The notes: generated by a model from the letters alone, not told the origin. A DNA stretch of 64,000 bases from Paraburkholderia graminis C4D1M (GCF_000172415.1 NZ_ABLD01000021.1:1-64000); one strand, 5' to 3'. Shown: positions 16,956 to 26,074, counted from the stretch's first letter. Numbers and translations: made by a program.

Positions 16956-17197
16956 CGGATTGCAGGCGCGGTGCGTGATGCAAGCGGCGCGGTTCGACGG
17001 TAGACGCCGTTTGTTTCAGTGCCGCGCCCGCATCGCGATGTGCGCCGGATTGCATCACGTCGAATCGGATCGCATCGCGTCCCGCACGTCGCACCGTAAA
17101 AGAAGCGCTCCGTAAGATGCGTCTGGCATGATGCGAGTCCGCGCTCGATCACATCGAGATCGCGGCGCCGCCGTCAACACACCTTCTGCCCCGCTTC

Positions 17198-17635
17198 ATG
17201 AACCACCTGAAAAATCCCGACCTGAGCCAGGACCCCGCCGCCCGGCGTGTCGTCAAGGACGAAACGGTCAACGTCGAATTCGCCGCCACGCAAGGCGAAC
17301 TGATGAGTCTCGAAGGCCCGAACCGCTATCTGCCAGGCGACGCGCTGATCACCGGCTCGACCGGCGACCGCTGGGTCGTGTCGCGTGAACGCTTCGACGC
17401 GAAGTATGTTCCCGCCGATGCCGCGCTCACGCACGGCGAGCCCGGCGCCTATCGCAACCGCCCGGCCGTCGTGCTCGCGAAAGAGATGCACGAAGCGTTT
17501 TCGCTGGCCCGCTCGGCGAACGGCGGCGACGTGCTGCGCGGCGCGGCCGGCGACTGGATCATGCAGTACGCGCCCGGCGATTACGGCGTCGTGCAGGCCG
17601 CGCGCTTCGCAAAGGTCTACCGTCTCGCGGACTAA
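17198..17635 (+). CDS. PGDYG domain protein
   Basis: A 145-residue soluble protein built around the short PGDYG motif (APGDYGVVQA, about residues 126-135), with a partner motif YLPGDALITGSTGDRWVVSRERFDAKY in the N-terminal half. Such proteins are widespread in Burkholderiaceae and function is unknown. The start lacks a strong ribosome site. It is convergent with the next small gene, 17 bases away. Confidence 0.75.
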   Translation: MNHLKNPDLSQDPAARRVVKDETVNVEFAATQGELMSLEGPNRYLPGDALITGSTGDRWVVSRERFDAKYVPADAALTHGEPGAYRNRPAVVLAKEMHEAFSLARSANGGDVLRGAAGDWIMQYAPGDYGVVQAARFAKVYRLAD

Positions 17636-17652
17636 AGCACGTCACGCGCGCG

Positions 17653-18042
17653 TTACGCAAATTCGTCGCCGAGATCCACGGTGACTTCGCGCGGCACCGC
17701 TTCGCCATTCGCATACTGTTCCTCGAGCGAGCCGATGCTCGCCTCGACATACGCGCGCAACACCGCGAAGCTGCGGCCGCGCAAGCGCGCAGGCAGCGCG
17801 CGATAACGCGCGAGCGCCGCCGGCGCGATCTGCACCGTCATCACGATGCGTCGCGCGGTCGCGCCGAAGCGCATCGCGACCCAGTGAATCGCCAGCGTGG
17901 GCGTGCCGTCTTCGGCGGCACGCTGGATGAACTGCGTCTGCTCGGGAAAGAGATCGCTGATGACGCGCGCCAATTCCTCGAACTCGGGATTCGCGCAGTC
18001 GTATTGGTAAGCTTCCATGGATGTGCCGAAGGTCATAGGCAT
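17653..18042 (-). CDS. Conserved hypothetical protein
   Basis: A 129-residue soluble protein, rich in Ala, Arg and Glu, with no signal or membrane segment. I do not recognise a domain with certainty; small Burkholderiaceae proteins of this look are usually annotated as DUFs. Codon use is typical of a real gene. Starts at residue 1 or at the in-frame ATG eight codons later are both possible, since neither has a clear ribosome site. Confidence 0.6.
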   Translation of the reverse strand: MPMTFGTSMEAYQYDCANPEFEELARVISDLFPEQTQFIQRAAEDGTPTLAIHWVAMRFGATARRIVMTVQIAPAALARYRALPARLRGRSFAVLRAYVEASIGSLEEQYANGEAVPREVTVDLGDEFA

Positions 18043-18111
18043 GCGGTGGATGGCCGTCGATTGTAAAGCAGCGGCTATCGAGGCCGCTGCGGCCGCAGCG
18101 ACGCCATCATC

Positions 18112-18984
18112 CTAGCGAGGCAGTTCCGTCACAGCGTCCGCGACGGGACGCCGCAACGTCTTGAACAGCAATCCCACGACGACGACCGCTGCGAGCGCAT
18201 AGACCGCATCGACCGCGGCAAGCGGCACGAGCTGCGCCTGGAACAGCGCGGCGGGCACGTCGACGAGCGCATGCAGCGCGATCGCGAGCGGCAGGATGCC
18301 GCGCCAGCCGGCGCGCAGCCCGCGCCACATCAGCACCGACAAACCGATCTGGAAGACGAGTGCCGCGATCCGTTCGAGCGCGAAAATGCCGGCTGTTTGC
18401 GGCGTCAGACTCGCGAGTATCAGATGGATGCGCATCAACGATTCGGTCGGCAGATTGCTCAGATAGCTGTCGAGCTGGCCGCGGTTTTCGAAGACCGCGA
18501 ACAGAATCCATTGAACCTGCACCATTACGCCGACGAGCCACGCTTCCGCGCCGCCATGACCGAGTCCGTACGCGAGCGCAGTGCCGTCGTCGGTGCGCGG
18601 GGTTTGGTGCGCGGACGCGGGCGTTGCAGACGCGCTTGCCGAAGCACTTGCAGCCGCCCTTGCAGACGCACGCTTAATCAGCAGGCGCATGCCGATGAAC
18701 CGCCCCACTTCCTCGCAGATTCCGGCGGCCAGCGCGCCATACACGACGAAGGCCAGCGGATGCGACAGGAACGTCGCGGTCGCCTCGTTCCGATGCAGCA
18801 CATAATCGTTCAGCGCGCGCTCGATGACCATCGCGAACAGCGCGAATATGGCGATGCCGGCGATCGCCGGGCGCGGCTTCAGCGCAAGCGGCCGGCGCAG
18901 GCGGCGGTAAATGACAAACGGCAAAGCGGCGACGACGAGCGTCGCGAGCGCGAGGCTCGACAGAGTGAGCGGTGCAACGACCAT
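18112..18984 (-). CDS. YhfC-family intramembrane metalloprotease
   Basis: A 290-residue inner-membrane protein with about seven hydrophobic helices. It carries the family's catalytic-type motifs: EEVGRF (E91-E92), GLGHGGAEAW (H143, E147) and HALVD (about residue 244). These place it with YhfC/CAAX-protease-like intramembrane proteases. A cytoplasmic or periplasmic loop at about residues 106-126 is an Ala/Ser repeat (ASASASASA) followed by Pro/Thr. The DNA there repeats CTTGCAGACGC-like words, suggesting expansion. The substrate is unknown. Confidence 0.8.
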   Translation of the reverse strand: MVVAPLTLSSLALATLVVAALPFVIYRRLRRPLALKPRPAIAGIAIFALFAMVIERALNDYVLHRNEATATFLSHPLAFVVYGALAAGICEEVGRFIGMRLLIKRASARAAASASASASATPASAHQTPRTDDGTALAYGLGHGGAEAWLVGVMVQVQWILFAVFENRGQLDSYLSNLPTESLMRIHLILASLTPQTAGIFALERIAALVFQIGLSVLMWRGLRAGWRGILPLAIALHALVDVPAALFQAQLVPLAAVDAVYALAAVVVVGLLFKTLRRPVADAVTELPR

Positions 18985-19164
18985 GAGTTTCCTTGCGATG
19001 ACCGGCGCGCACCCGCTGCGCGCCGCAGCCCGAATGATCGCAGATCGGCGGGAAACGGGCGGCGAAGTTCGCGAGGATGGGAAATGCGGCGAGTGGCGGG
19101 GGCGAATGACGTCGCGCGGTGCCGCGCAGTGCCGCTGCAGTGCCGTTCAGATCGCGTGAGCCTG

Positions 19165-20265
19165 TCAGCGCGCCGTCGATGCCCGCACGATCAACTCCCC
19201 CGGCAGCAGACAGTCGCGCGCCGTGGTCTGCACGCCCTCGATCCGCTCATGCAGAAACTCCACCGCGCGATAGCCGATGTCATAGGTCGGCTGGCGAATC
19301 GTCGTGATGCCGGTCAGTTCGGCCCACTCGGGATCGTCGATGGAAAGCAGTGCGACGCGTGTCTGCCAGGCGTCGCCGTAACGCGCCTTCAGATGCAGCG
19401 CGAGCCGCAGCGCGACCGGCGCATTCGCCGCGAACACGGCGATGCGGGCATCAACGCCGATTCTGCCTGCGCGTTGATGCGCGGTGTCGATGGCCCGATC
19501 CAGTTCCGCGAGGCTGTGCTCTGTTTGCGCGGCGTCGGCGAGATTGAGCACGAGCGTATGACCTTGCGCAGCGCTTGCATCAGCATCGGCATGGGCACCC
19601 GCATCCGCATGTGCCCGCATCGCGTCCCGAAACGCCGCCTCGCGCAGCCGCCGCGAGCTGACCTGCTCGAACGGCTGCACGACGAACCATATTTCCCGAA
19701 AGCCTCTGTCCAGCAGATGCCGCGTGCCCAGTTCCGCCGCCGCGCGATTGTCGAGTCCGACGATGTCGGCGGCGAGGCCTTCCACGGAACGATCGACGAG
19801 CACCGCCGGAATCCCGCCGCCGCCCACCGGCCGCAGCGTTTCCTCGCGCACGCCGAGCGCATTGACGATCACGCCTTCGACGCGATACGTGGTGAGCAGT
19901 TGCAGATAGCGCCGCTCCATTTCCACTTCGTTCGCCGCGTGGCAGATGAGCGGCATCAGGCCGAGCGCGTGGCATGCGGCCTCGACGCCTTGCAGCACTT
20001 CGACGGTATAAGGATTCGTGAGGTCGGCGAGCAGCATGCCGATCAGCCGGTTGCGGCCGCGCTTCAAGCCGCGCGCCATCTGATTGGGCTGATAGTCGAG
20101 CCGCTCGATCGCCGCCTCGATACGCGCACGCAGTTCCGGCGACAACACGCTCATCTCGCCGTTCAGATAGCGCGAAATGCTGGTCTTGCCGGTGCCGGCT
20201 TCGCGCGCGACGTCGGTGATCGTCGCGCGGCGCGGGGCGCCTTGAGATGTGGGCGTGGCACTCAT
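19165..20265 (-). CDS. ptxS: LacI-family regulator of 2-ketogluconate operon (PtxS-like)
   Basis: A 366-residue LacI/GalR regulator. The N-terminal helix-turn-helix is ATITDVAREAGTGKTSISRYLNGE, followed by the hinge YQPNQMARGLKRGRN and an effector-binding domain. The effector domain carries an odd His/Ala/Asp-rich insertion near residues 213-231 (AHADADASAA). It is the last gene after kguD, so it is probably co-transcribed. In Pseudomonas PtxS represses kguEKTD and is released by 2-ketogluconate; the matching palindrome upstream of kguE supports the same role here. Confidence 0.88.
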   Translation of the reverse strand: MSATPTSQGAPRRATITDVAREAGTGKTSISRYLNGEMSVLSPELRARIEAAIERLDYQPNQMARGLKRGRNRLIGMLLADLTNPYTVEVLQGVEAACHALGLMPLICHAANEVEMERRYLQLLTTYRVEGVIVNALGVREETLRPVGGGGIPAVLVDRSVEGLAADIVGLDNRAAAELGTRHLLDRGFREIWFVVQPFEQVSSRRLREAAFRDAMRAHADAGAHADADASAAQGHTLVLNLADAAQTEHSLAELDRAIDTAHQRAGRIGVDARIAVFAANAPVALRLALHLKARYGDAWQTRVALLSIDDPEWAELTGITTIRQPTYDIGYRAVEFLHERIEGVQTTARDCLLPGELIVRASTAR

Positions 20266-20374
20266 CGCGTGCTCGCGCTCGCTGTCATGCGACGCCCCAT
20301 GCAACTCAAGATGCAACGCAAGATGCGTCGCTTAACGAACGACCCGGCCGCCGAACGCTTCATCGCGACTGCCG

Positions 20375-21340
20375 TCACCGTTGCAATACTTCGCGATTGA
20401 CGATGTTCGTCGTCAGCGTACCGGCGAGCGCGGCGACGAGGTTTTCGGCGGCATTGCGCGCCATCGCATGACGCGTCTCGTGCGTCGCCGAGCCGATGTG
20501 CGGCAGCGCGACCACGTTCGCCATCTGCAATAGCGGCGAGTCGGCGGGCAACGGTTCCTTCTCGAACACGTCGAGACCCGCACCGTGAATCGTGCCGTTT
20601 CGCAGCGCGTCGATCAGCGCGTTTTCATCGACGATCGCGCCGCGCGACGCGTTGATGAGGATCGCGCTTTTCTTCATCGACGCGAGTTCTTTTGCGCCGA
20701 TCATGTGCCGCGTTTCTTCCGTGAGCGGCACTTGCAGACAGACGAAATCGGCAGTGGCGAGCAGTTCGGCCAACTCGACGCGGCGCGCGCCGTAAGCCGC
20801 TTCGGCCTCGGGGTTCGCGCTGCGGTTCGTATAGAGCACCTGCATGTTGAAACCGAGCGCCGCACGCCGCGCGACCGCGCCGCCAATGCGTCCCAGGCCG
20901 ACGATGCCAACCGTCTTGCCCTGCACGTCGACGCCGAATAGCGCGGGCCCGATGCTGTGCTGCCATTGCCCCGCCTTCACCCACGCGGCAAGCTCGACCA
21001 CCCGGCGCGCGGACGCGAGGATCAGCGAGAACACCGTGTCCGCGGTGGATTCGGTCAGCACGTCCGGCGTGTGCGCGAGCACGATGCCGCGCCGCGTGAG
21101 ATCGGCGACGTCGAACTGATCGAAGCCGACGGAGATCGTCGAGAGCGCTTTCAATCGCGTCGCGCCCTCGAGCATGGCCGGCGTGATCTTCACGCTCGCG
21201 CCGATGCCGCCGTCGGCCTCGCGCAACGCGGCGACGAACGCATCATGGCGGGCCGGGTCGACCGGCACCACTTCGACATGTTGTTGCAGATACGCAAGCA
21301 CGTCTTCAGGCAACGACTTCCACGCGACGATCTTCTTCAT
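20375..21340 (-). CDS. kguD: 2-keto-6-phosphogluconate reductase (D-2-hydroxyacid dehydrogenase family)
   Basis: A 321-residue NAD(P)-dependent D-isomer-specific 2-hydroxyacid dehydrogenase. The nucleotide-binding motif is VGIVGLGRIGGAVARR. Catalytic signatures are INASRGAIVDE (Arg), the Glu-containing segment GLDVFEKEPLP, and LPHIGSAT (His). In this operon its task is to reduce 2-keto-6-phosphogluconate to 6-phosphogluconate, which enters the Entner-Doudoroff or pentose phosphate route. It starts four bases after kguT stops, with AGGAAAA upstream. By sequence alone a GhrB-type glyoxylate/2-ketoacid reductase would be equally possible. Confidence 0.88.
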   Translation of the reverse strand: MKKIVAWKSLPEDVLAYLQQHVEVVPVDPARHDAFVAALREADGGIGASVKITPAMLEGATRLKALSTISVGFDQFDVADLTRRGIVLAHTPDVLTESTADTVFSLILASARRVVELAAWVKAGQWQHSIGPALFGVDVQGKTVGIVGLGRIGGAVARRAALGFNMQVLYTNRSANPEAEAAYGARRVELAELLATADFVCLQVPLTEETRHMIGAKELASMKKSAILINASRGAIVDENALIDALRNGTIHGAGLDVFEKEPLPADSPLLQMANVVALPHIGSATHETRHAMARNAAENLVAALAGTLTTNIVNREVLQR

Positions 21341-21344
21341 CAGC

Positions 21345-22634
21345 TTATTTTCCTTGCAACGGTGTAGCGAGCTTGTGCCGCGGCGCTGCCGCCTGCTGTT
21401 GCGGCTTCACGATCAGCGTGAGGATGACCGCGGCGATCAGCGCGACGCTCATGAACGCATAGGATGCCGCGGGCGATCCCGTCGCGCCGTTCAGATAGCC
21501 GACCACATACGAGCCGACGAACGAACCGAGCGCGCCCATGCTGTTGATCAGCGCCATCGCGCCGCCCGCGACGTTCTTCGGCAGCAGTTCCGGCACGATC
21601 GCGAAGAACGGACCGTACGGCGCGTACATCGCGGCGCCGGCAATCACGAGCGCGGCATACGAGAGCCAGAAATGCGTGGAGCCGAGCGCATACGATGCCG
21701 CGAACGCGACCGCGCCGATCAGCAGGAACGGCCACACGAACACTTTACGGCGGTTGAGTTTATCCGATGCCCACGACGCCGCCAGCATCGCGATGGTCGC
21801 GGCGAGATACGGCAGCGCCGACAGCCAGCCGGTTTCGACCATGCCGAGCGTCGAGCTGTTCTTCAAAATGGACGGCAGCCACAGCACGAAACCATACACG
21901 CCGATGCTCCAGCAGAAGTACTGCGCACACAGCTTGATCACCGCCGACGAGCGGAACGCCTCGGCGTAATTGCGCACCGGCTTGATCGCGGCCTGCTCGG
22001 CGCGCAGCGTTTCGGCGAGCGTGTCCTTCTCCTGCTGCGTGAGCCACGACACCTGCTGCGGCTTGTCCTGCACGATGAACCACCAGCACACGGCCCACAG
22101 AATCGCGGGCACGCCCTCGGCGATGAACATATGGCGCCAGCCGAACGAGTGCACCAGATAACCGGACACGACCGACATCCACAACACCGTCACCGGATTG
22201 CCGAGAATCAGGAACGTGTTGGCGCGCGAGCGCTCGTTCTTCGTGAACCAGTTGCTGATGAAGATCAGCATCGCCGGCATCACCGCGGCCTCGACGACGC
22301 CGAGCACGAAGCGGATCACCATCAGCGACGGAATATTGCTGACCATGCCGGTCAACGCCGCGCAGCCGCCCCAGAGAACCAGGCTCCAGAACACGAGTTT
22401 CTTGACGCTGCGGCGCTCGGCGTAAATCGCGCCGGGAATCTGGAAGAAGAAATAACCGAGGAAGAACAGCGCGCCGATCAGCGACGACAATCCCTTGCTG
22501 ATGCCCAGGTCCTGGTTGATGCCGGCGGCCGCCGCGAAACCGTAGTTCGCGCGGTCGAGATAAGCGAGGCTGTAGGTGATGAATACGATCGGCATGATCG
22601 TCCACCAGCGGCGGATCGCGAGAGATGAAGTCAT
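21345..22634 (-). CDS. kguT: 2-ketogluconate transporter (MFS)
   Basis: A 429-residue major facilitator transporter of the anion:cation symporter type, with 12 predicted helices and a central cytoplasmic loop. Typical pieces are FFLGYFFFQIPGAIYAERR, GVVEAAVMPAMLIFISNWF and WLPSILKNSSTLGM. Uptake of 2-ketogluconate (formed in the periplasm from glucose) is inferred from the flanking kinase and reductase. AAAGGAGA precedes the start. A 259-base low-complexity gap separates it from kguK. Confidence 0.9.
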   Translation of the reverse strand: MTSSLAIRRWWTIMPIVFITYSLAYLDRANYGFAAAAGINQDLGISKGLSSLIGALFFLGYFFFQIPGAIYAERRSVKKLVFWSLVLWGGCAALTGMVSNIPSLMVIRFVLGVVEAAVMPAMLIFISNWFTKNERSRANTFLILGNPVTVLWMSVVSGYLVHSFGWRHMFIAEGVPAILWAVCWWFIVQDKPQQVSWLTQQEKDTLAETLRAEQAAIKPVRNYAEAFRSSAVIKLCAQYFCWSIGVYGFVLWLPSILKNSSTLGMVETGWLSALPYLAATIAMLAASWASDKLNRRKVFVWPFLLIGAVAFAASYALGSTHFWLSYAALVIAGAAMYAPYGPFFAIVPELLPKNVAGGAMALINSMGALGSFVGSYVVGYLNGATGSPAASYAFMSVALIAAVILTLIVKPQQQAAAPRHKLATPLQGK

Positions 22635-22759
22635 GGGGTGTCTCCTTTTACGGCTTCCCGAAACAATGATGGACGGAGCTGGTGCGGCGCTTGTCGAGCG
22701 CTCTTGCTGTTATCGGTGCGCGGCTCGCGCCGTGCTTTGCTGGATCTGTCTTCGTTGCG

Positions 22760-22875
22760 CGCGGCGCTTCGATGCGTGTGCTTGCCGTTTCGATGCATGT
22801 GTGTGCCGCTGGCTGCCGGTGCGTGCGCGCGCTTGCCGGTGCGCGCCGCCTCTGCCGCCGAGGCGCCTGTGCCAT
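22760..22875. repeat. Low-complexity spacer between kguK and kguT
   Basis: Imperfect repeats of words such as CTTCGATGCGTGTG / TTTCGATGCATGTG and GCTTGCCGGTGCG. No gene with a ribosome site is seen. On the transcribed strand it is rich in C and A. Confidence 0.5.
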
Positions 22876-22893
22876 GTTCGCCGCGCCTGCGTG

Positions 22894-23877
22894 TCATGCC
22901 GCGTGCGCGACGTTCGCCGCATCATCGCGTTCGAGCGCATCGAGTTCGGCGCGGCTCGGCAAGCCTTCCGAATCGCCGATCACCTGAATCGCCAGTGCGC
23001 CGATGCGGTTGCCGCGCGCCACCGCCTGCGGCAGCGTCTTGCCTTCCAGCAGCGCACTGATCACGCCGACGGCGAAGCCGTCGCCCGCGCCGACCGTATC
23101 CACGACGTTCGCGACCGGCTGGCCGGCGATCATCGCGGCATCGTCGGCGGTGCGGAAGTACGCGCCCTCGGCGCCGAGCTTGACGATCACGCCGCGCGCG
23201 CCCCGCTCCAGATAAAAGCTGGCGATGTCCTCGGGCTGCGTGTAGCCGGTCAGAATCTCGCCCTCGCCGATGCCGGGCAGCACCCAGTCAGCGAGCGCGG
23301 CCAACGAGTTCAAGCCTTCGACCATCGCGGCGCGCGACGGCCACAGCGTCGGGCGCAGGTTGGGATCGAACGAAATGGTCTTTCCGGCTGCGCGCATCTC
23401 ACGTGCCAGATGAAACGCGAGTTCGCGGGAGCTCTCCGAGATTGCCGGCGCGACGCCGGTCAGATGCAGATGACGCGCGGGCAACACGTAGTCCGCCACG
23501 TAATCGGCAACCGACAGGTGACTCGCCGCCGAGCCGCGGCGGAAATATTCGACGGCGGGATCGCTGCCGTCGTCGTTCTTCGACTTGAGCTGGAAGCCGG
23601 TCGGATAGCGCTCGTCCGTGGTGACGCAACGCTGGTCGATGCCTTCTCTCGTCAACGTGTCGCGCACGTACTGGCCGAATGAATCGTTGCCGACGCGGCT
23701 CATCCAGCCGACCTTGAAGCCGAGCCGCGCAAGGCCGATCGCCACGTTCAGGTCGGCGCCCGCGATGCGTTTCGTGAACTGGCCGACTCGCGCGAGCGGG
23801 CCGGTTTCGGCGGCCACGAACATGGCCATGGCTTCGCCGTAGGTGATGATGTCCAGTGCTGCGCCTCGGTTGGTCAT
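22894..23877 (-). CDS. kguK: 2-ketogluconate kinase (PfkB family)
   Basis: A 327-residue PfkB-family sugar acid kinase. It begins with ITYGEAMAMFVAAE, contains the substrate-binding AGADLNVAIGLARLG and SFDPNLRPTLWP, and ends with the catalytic motif DTVGAGDGFAVGV (about residue 257). These fit 2-keto-3-deoxygluconate/2-ketogluconate kinases. In the kgu operon it phosphorylates imported 2-ketogluconate to 2-keto-6-phosphogluconate. CAGGAG is seven bases before the start. Confidence 0.9.
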   Translation of the reverse strand: MTNRGAALDIITYGEAMAMFVAAETGPLARVGQFTKRIAGADLNVAIGLARLGFKVGWMSRVGNDSFGQYVRDTLTREGIDQRCVTTDERYPTGFQLKSKNDDGSDPAVEYFRRGSAASHLSVADYVADYVLPARHLHLTGVAPAISESSRELAFHLAREMRAAGKTISFDPNLRPTLWPSRAAMVEGLNSLAALADWVLPGIGEGEILTGYTQPEDIASFYLERGARGVIVKLGAEGAYFRTADDAAMIAGQPVANVVDTVGAGDGFAVGVISALLEGKTLPQAVARGNRIGALAIQVIGDSEGLPSRAELDALERDDAANVAHAA

Positions 23878-23885
23878 GCGTTGCT

Positions 23886-24110
23886 CCTGCTTGTGCGTCG
23901 GGCTGGTGGTGCGGTGGTGCGGTTGCTGCGGTTGCTGCGTTTGGTACCTTGGTGCCTTGGTGCCTTGGTGCTGTTGCTGCTGTTGCTTCTGTTGTTATGT
24001 CTTGTTTGCTGCTCGTTCTCTCAGGTTCTGGCTCTCGGCTTTCGGCTGTCGGCTTTTCGCTCTCGGCTCTTGGCTGCTCGCTCTCGGCTGCTGACTCTCG
24101 GGCCTCAGTC
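23886..24110. repeat. Low-complexity tandem-like spacer between kguE and kguK
   Basis: About 225 bases made of degenerate repeats: GGTGCGGTTGCTGC, three neighbouring copies of TTGGTGCC/TTGGTACC-like words, GTTGCTGCTGTTGCTTC, and a series of CTCTCGGCT / TTCGGCTGTCGGC units. The transcribed (minus) strand is purine/C-rich. It lies in the operon leader of kguK and contains no supported gene. Confidence 0.65.
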
Positions 24111-24121
24111 CTCGCCACCGC

Positions 24122-24895
24122 CTACGCTGCGGCCAACCAGGCGACGCGCCGCGTGGCGTCGTCGTCGATGCAGGCGGGATCGAGCGGAAACTCGATGCCG
24201 CGCGGCACGCGGCGCGGCAGCCGGTCCAGCACGGCGGCGAAGCGGACATCGTCGGCAGCCGGCGCGGCCGCGAAACGCCGCGCGCCCTCGCCCGCCGCGA
24301 TCTTGCAATGCACGTACTCGACGTAGGGCGCGAGCGCCACGGCCGCGTCGAGCGCCGAGACGCCGCACCACGCCCAATTGCCGACGTCGAACGTCATGCC
24401 GAGCAGATCCGCGTGACCTTCGCGCTGCAGTCCGTCGAACAGGCCGACGAACTGATGCAGCGAACCGCCCTGCGTCAGTTGTCCGTTCTCGACGACGAGC
24501 CGAACGTTCGCGCCGTGCAATTGCGCGGCGATCGCGTCGCCGTGCGCGCGGTCCGCGAAGCCGCCGAGCTGCAGCTTGACGAAGCGCGCGCCGAGCGCCG
24601 TCGCTTCATCCACTGCGCGCCGCAGCGCGGCCGCGTCGAGCTGACCGTCTCCGGCGTACAGCGACGCCGGTGTCGAGTACACCGACCACAGGCCCAGCTC
24701 CGCAATCTGCTTGCCCAGTACCGCGAGGCACGCCGGCTCCGCGTCGGCTTCGTCGCCGAACAGCTCGCGACGCACTTCGAAACCGGTCGCCCCGGCGCGC
24801 CGGCTCGCCTCCGCCCACTTGCGATGACCCGCCGTGCGCACCGCGTCGGCGCCGAAAGCGCTGGCAACAATCGCTACTTCCACTGCATCCGTCAT
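24122..24895 (-). CDS. kguE: KguE, putative sugar-acid epimerase/isomerase (TIM barrel)
   Basis: A 257-residue xylose-isomerase-like TIM-barrel protein. Recognisable are FVKLQLGG, VRLVVENGQL, the metal/substrate region MTFDVGNWAWCG and the C-terminal PRGIEFPLDP. Proteins of this type are the first gene of kgu operons and are called KguE; the reaction has not been firmly established, an epimerisation being the usual guess. It is the promoter-proximal gene here, downstream of the PtxS palindrome. No strong ribosome site is visible before the ATG. Confidence 0.82.
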   Translation of the reverse strand: MTDAVEVAIVASAFGADAVRTAGHRKWAEASRRAGATGFEVRRELFGDEADAEPACLAVLGKQIAELGLWSVYSTPASLYAGDGQLDAAALRRAVDEATALGARFVKLQLGGFADRAHGDAIAAQLHGANVRLVVENGQLTQGGSLHQFVGLFDGLQREGHADLLGMTFDVGNWAWCGVSALDAAVALAPYVEYVHCKIAAGEGARRFAAAPAADDVRFAAVLDRLPRRVPRGIEFPLDPACIDDDATRRVAWLAAA

Positions 24896-24931
24896 GTCGT
24901 CACTACCGTGTGTTTCGTCCCGCTTCCGTCT

Positions 24932-24960
24932 ATGGAACCGGTTCCAAAGGCGGATTTCAA
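24932..24960 (-). promoter_or_regulatory. kgu operon promoter with PtxS operator
   Basis: TGGAACCGGTTCCA (24933-24946) is a perfect 14-bp palindrome, very close to the TGAAACCGGTTTCA site known for Pseudomonas PtxS. A minus-strand -35-like TTGAAA (24955-24960) lies so that the palindrome overlaps the expected -10 position, which would make PtxS binding block RNA polymerase. It is about 40 bases upstream of kguE. Confidence 0.75.
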
Positions 24961-25081
24961 AAAAGCGCCGAAGCGCTTGCGATAGGCGAATAGTGCGCTT
25001 GGGTTCGTGTCGGAGACCATAGTGGAAATCCCCAGGCGGGGCTGTGGCAGTGTTGGCGCGCCGCGCCGCGGCGCTCGGTGT

Positions 25082-25993
25082 CTACGCCCCATCCTCCAGA
25101 CACAACGCCAAAAACCGCTTGACCGCACGCGACGGCGCGCTCGCGTGCGGCACGACGATCGACAGCCGCCGCGTCAGCGGCTCGGGACTCAGCGAGAACA
25201 CGCGCAGCGCGCCGTTTTCATGCCGCATCGACATTGCCGAGACGAAGCCGATGCCCATGCCCGCCCGCACCGCTTCCTTGACGCCTTCGACGCCGGCAAT
25301 TTCCAGCGCCACGCGCATCGGCACGCCCGCGCGGGCAAACGCACGCTCGACGACTTGCCGCACGCCCGAGCCCGCCTCGCGCACGATCAGCGGCTCGGCG
25401 CCGAGCGCGGCAAGGTCTAGCCCGGCATTTGCCGCATTTGCCGCGTCTGCTCCCATCCCCTCCGCGAGCCGATGCGTGCGCGGCATGATCGCCACGATCT
25501 CGTCCTCGCGCCACGCGTGCACGGCCGTATCCGGCGGCAGGTCGGTGCCGACCGGCCCCTCGATCAGCGCGATGTCGACCGAGCCGAGCGCGCCGACGAT
25601 GTCGGTCGTATTGCCGTCGGCGGTATGCAGCGTCACGTCCGGATACTGCCGATGAAAATCCGCGATCAGATAAGGCAGCAGATAACTGGCGGGCGTGGTG
25701 GTGGCGCCGATCCGCAGCGTGCCGTGCTCAAGGCCGCGCAGCGCGTCGCGGTACGCATGCGCCTGGCGCCAGGTGTCGCGCAGCCGCGCGGCGTACTGCG
25801 CGAGTTGCTCGCCCGCCGGCGTCAGACGCACGCCGCGCCCGTCGCGCTGATAAAGCGGCTCGCCGAATTCATCCTGAAGCTGGCGCAGTTGCCCCGACAC
25901 CGCCGGCTGCGACAAATGCAGAGCCAGCGCGGCGCGGCTGATGTTCAGATGTTCGGCGACGGCGGCAAACGTTATAAGCTGATCAGGGGTCAT
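25082..25993 (-). CDS. LysR family regulator, divergent from yeiH
   Basis: A 303-residue LysR-type regulator of the CysB/CbbR/YeiE-like branch. The helix-turn-helix is in residues 1-60 (LITFAAVAEHLNISRAALALHLSQPAVSGQLRQLQ). The effector domain includes RIGATTTPASYLLPYL and MGIGFVSAMS. A short repeat insertion AANAANAG occurs near residue 185. It is divergent from a YeiH-type exporter gene, the usual arrangement for its regulator, with a candidate site between them. Confidence 0.9.
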   Translation of the reverse strand: MTPDQLITFAAVAEHLNISRAALALHLSQPAVSGQLRQLQDEFGEPLYQRDGRGVRLTPAGEQLAQYAARLRDTWRQAHAYRDALRGLEHGTLRIGATTTPASYLLPYLIADFHRQYPDVTLHTADGNTTDIVGALGSVDIALIEGPVGTDLPPDTAVHAWREDEIVAIMPRTHRLAEGMGADAANAANAGLDLAALGAEPLIVREAGSGVRQVVERAFARAGVPMRVALEIAGVEGVKEAVRAGMGIGFVSAMSMRHENGALRVFSLSPEPLTRRLSIVVPHASAPSRAVKRFLALCLEDGA

Positions 25994-26057
25994 GGCAACG
26001 AACTATCGGCAGAGCGGATAGTTTCCATTCTAAATCACGATTTTTCATATTCATATA

Positions 26058-26074
26058 TCTAACTTAGGATTAGA
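26058..26074. promoter_or_regulatory. LysR-type operator between regulator and yeiH
   Basis: TCTAACTTAGGATTAGA is an inverted repeat (TCTAA, 7-base spacer, TTAGA) that fits the T-N11-A pattern of LysR sites. It is in the A/T-rich 114-base divergent region, 34 bases from the yeiH start. Confidence 0.5.

Noticed and set aside
18271..20400. Open frame of 709 codons on the plus strand
   Set aside because: Antisense to the YhfC-like and ptxS genes; extreme Arg/Ala/His content and no recognisable domain.
23399..24118. Possible 239-residue Glu/Ser/Pro-rich protein between kguE and kguK
   Set aside because: It consists of the low-complexity spacer plus a frame-shifted shadow of kguK and has no ribosome site.
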